From assembly GCA_032681305.1 (NCBI GenBank), contig CP136340.1:1-64000 (forward strand): a DNA stretch of 64,000 nucleotides. Reading direction: 5' to 3'. The position numbers were made by a program, and so were the translations under genes. The stretch is from HIMB114 sp008638005 (GTDB taxonomy: Bacteria; Pseudomonadota; Alphaproteobacteria; Pelagibacterales; Pelagibacteraceae). Shown piece after piece: positions 62,849 to 64,000 of the stretch. The notes under the pieces were generated by a model that saw only the letters and a program-made list of their open reading frames with translations, made no database searches and was not told the DNA's origin. Position 1 is the first letter of the stretch; each line of letters starts with the position of its first letter.

Positions 62849-62889
62849 TTAATAAGATTAAAATTAAAAATTAGAGAATTAAAAATTAT

Positions 62890-63537
62890 ATGACTGAATT
62901 TATGACACCTTTTGCAAGTTCATTTTTCATAATCCTTAGAGAAGGTTTTGAAGCAATGTTAATAGCAATGTTAGTATTTATGTTTTTAGACAAAATGAAT
63001 GCTAGACACCAAAGACCAGCTGTCTTTTGGGGAATGGGTGCTGGAGTTTTAGTTTCTTTATTATTAGCTGTTGGCTTTAGACAAATTCACGGCATGACAG
63101 GAGCTCATGAAGAAATTTTTGAAGGATGTGTAATGTTAATTGCTTCAGGAATGCTAGCTTATTGCGCATTGTTTTGCCATAACGCAAAGGAACACGTCGA
63201 GGGCAAAGTTGATAAAGCTATAGATTCAGGAAAAACTTGGTTGTTATCTTTTACAGTTTTCTTGGCTATTGTTAGAGAAGGTTTTGAGGTTGTTTTATTT
63301 TACGCAGCATTATTTGCGACCGGTGTTCAAAGTATTAATGCAGTAGTTTTTGGTGCGGTTATTGGTTTGGTAGCTTTAATAGCTTCATACTACGGCTTAA
63401 GACGTTTAACAAAAATCATACCAATCGGTATGTTCTTTAGAGCTTCAGCAGTATTCTTATTGATAATGTCTGCATACTTCGGTTACGAGGGTGTACACGA
63501 ATTAGTTGAAGGTCTTGAAGATCTTAAAGTTTTATAA
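62890..63537 (+). CDS. FTR1-family iron permease
   Basis: This inner-membrane iron importer is of the FTR1/EfeU type. It carries the two diagnostic iron-binding motifs REGFE at residues 17-21 and 129-133, each within a hydrophobic helix, plus a Glu-rich EEIFEG segment near 74-79. About seven membrane segments are present. At 215 residues it is shorter than typical EfeU (about 270). No efeO or efeB partner lies in the window. Two Fur-like palindromes upstream suggest expression under iron limitation. Confidence 0.9.
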   Translation: MTEFMTPFASSFFIILREGFEAMLIAMLVFMFLDKMNARHQRPAVFWGMGAGVLVSLLLAVGFRQIHGMTGAHEEIFEGCVMLIASGMLAYCALFCHNAKEHVEGKVDKAIDSGKTWLLSFTVFLAIVREGFEVVLFYAALFATGVQSINAVVFGAVIGLVALIASYYGLRRLTKIIPIGMFFRASAVFLLIMSAYFGYEGVHELVEGLEDLKVL

Positions 63538-63620
63538 AAATTTAACTTTAAATTTAATTAATCATAGTTAAATAAATTTTAATTATTTTTAAGAATTTTA
63601 TTTAATAACAAGGAGAAAAA

Positions 63621-64000
63621 ATGAGCACAGAATATAAAAAATCAAATGGAAACGGAAAATGCCCGGTAATGCATGGAGCGTTAACTGAAAGTGGAGACAC
63701 ACCAACAGCTTGGTGGCCGAACAGTTTAAATTTAGATATTTTGCATCAACATGATGTCAAAACAAACCCAATGGATGAAGGTTTTAATTATAAGGAAGAA
63801 GTTAAGAAATTAGATTTTAAAGCTTTAGAAAAAGATTTGCATGCTTTAATGACCGATAACCAAGAATGGTGGCCAGCAGATCTTGGTCATTACGGTGGAT
63901 TAATGATTAGAATGGCATGGCATTCTGCAGGAACTTATAGAATTTCAGATGGAAGGGGAGGAAGCGGCACAGGTAATCATAGATTTGCACCACTTAACTC
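63621..64000 (+). CDS. katG: Catalase-peroxidase KatG, 3' part outside window
   Basis: This bifunctional haem enzyme removes hydrogen peroxide. The visible 126 residues include the typical N-terminus (CPVMHGALTESG, WWPNSLNLDILHQHD) and the distal haem pocket IRMAWHSAGTYR, with Arg97, Trp100 and His101 in place. AAGGAG lies 5 nt before the ATG. The gene follows the FTR1 permease by 83 bp of AT-rich DNA, which holds one TTAAGAAT half-site of the upstream palindrome (63589-63596). Haem enzyme and iron permease may share control. Confidence 0.95.
   Translation, partial: MSTEYKKSNGNGKCPVMHGALTESGDTPTAWWPNSLNLDILHQHDVKTNPMDEGFNYKEEVKKLDFKALEKDLHALMTDNQEWWPADLGHYGGLMIRMAWHSAGTYRISDGRGGSGTGNHRFAPLN

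Noticed and set aside
63538..63560. AAATTTA/TAAATTT repeat after the FTR1 gene as a terminator
   Set aside because: Purely AT stem without a following T-tract; not credible as an intrinsic terminator.

Overview
This window looks like a piece of chromosome from a streamlined, AT-rich alphaproteobacterium, most likely SAR11/Pelagibacterales-like or a relative. By eye G+C is around 30%. The alphaproteobacterial signs are the gene order (tRNA-Leu, tig, clpP, clpX, lon, tRNA-Val, tRNA-Asp; tRNA-Tyr, tRNA-Gly, tuf, tRNA-Trp, secE, nusG, rplKAJL, rpoBC, rpsLG, fusA, S10-spc-alpha), the 101-residue S14, GatCAB, and a pyrB-linked dihydroorotase-like protein without metal ligands. Coding density is very high. 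Many genes overlap by 1-4 nt, convergent genes overlap or abut, and no gap exceeds about 180 bp. The exact clade is inference; catalase-peroxidase is said to be rare in SAR11, so a neighbouring clade is possible.

Layout. 1-4402: the 3' part of tRNA-Leu(UAA), parE and glnA (both minus, with an intrinsic terminator between them), then a 3-hydroxybutyrate dehydrogenase. 4462-10414: tRNA-Leu(UAG) and the proteostasis block tig-clpP-clpX-lon; hupB, usual after lon, is missing. 10481-13416: tRNA-Val, tRNA-Asp, a DUF3576 lipoprotein diverging from an outer-membrane porin, rlmB, tRNA-Tyr and tRNA-Gly. 13455-42078: one nearly continuous information-processing cluster from tuf to rplQ, carrying translation factors, r-proteins, RNA polymerase, SecE, SecY and Adk. 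The L11, L10 and S10 leader spaces have collapsed to 2-6 nt. The exceptions are a 166-bp gap before rpsL, a 52-bp hairpin-bearing gap before rpoB and a 60-bp promoter gap before rpsM. rpmD (L30) is absent.

42078-50821: crcB, an RluC-type pseudouridine synthase, lipB, mgtE, panC, galU-ugd (UDP-glucuronate supply) and clpS-clpA. 50822-57219 (minus): ridA, topA, plsY, pyrC-like, pyrB and ruvX; dprA is missing between plsY and topA. 57257-62764: gatCAB, an O-methyltransferase, trhO, a Prx5-type peroxiredoxin and a DUF2805 protein. 62765-64000: an FTR1-type iron permease behind two Fur-like palindromes, then the first 126 codons of katG, running off the window edge.

Best candidates for something new: the structured leader before rpsL (10-bp terminal stem reaching the rpsL initiation region, bulged inner helix, and a promoter placed so that transcription would start at the foot of the stem), and the twin iron-box control region of the ftr1-katG locus. 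There are no CRISPR arrays, insertion sequences, prophage genes or rRNA genes.
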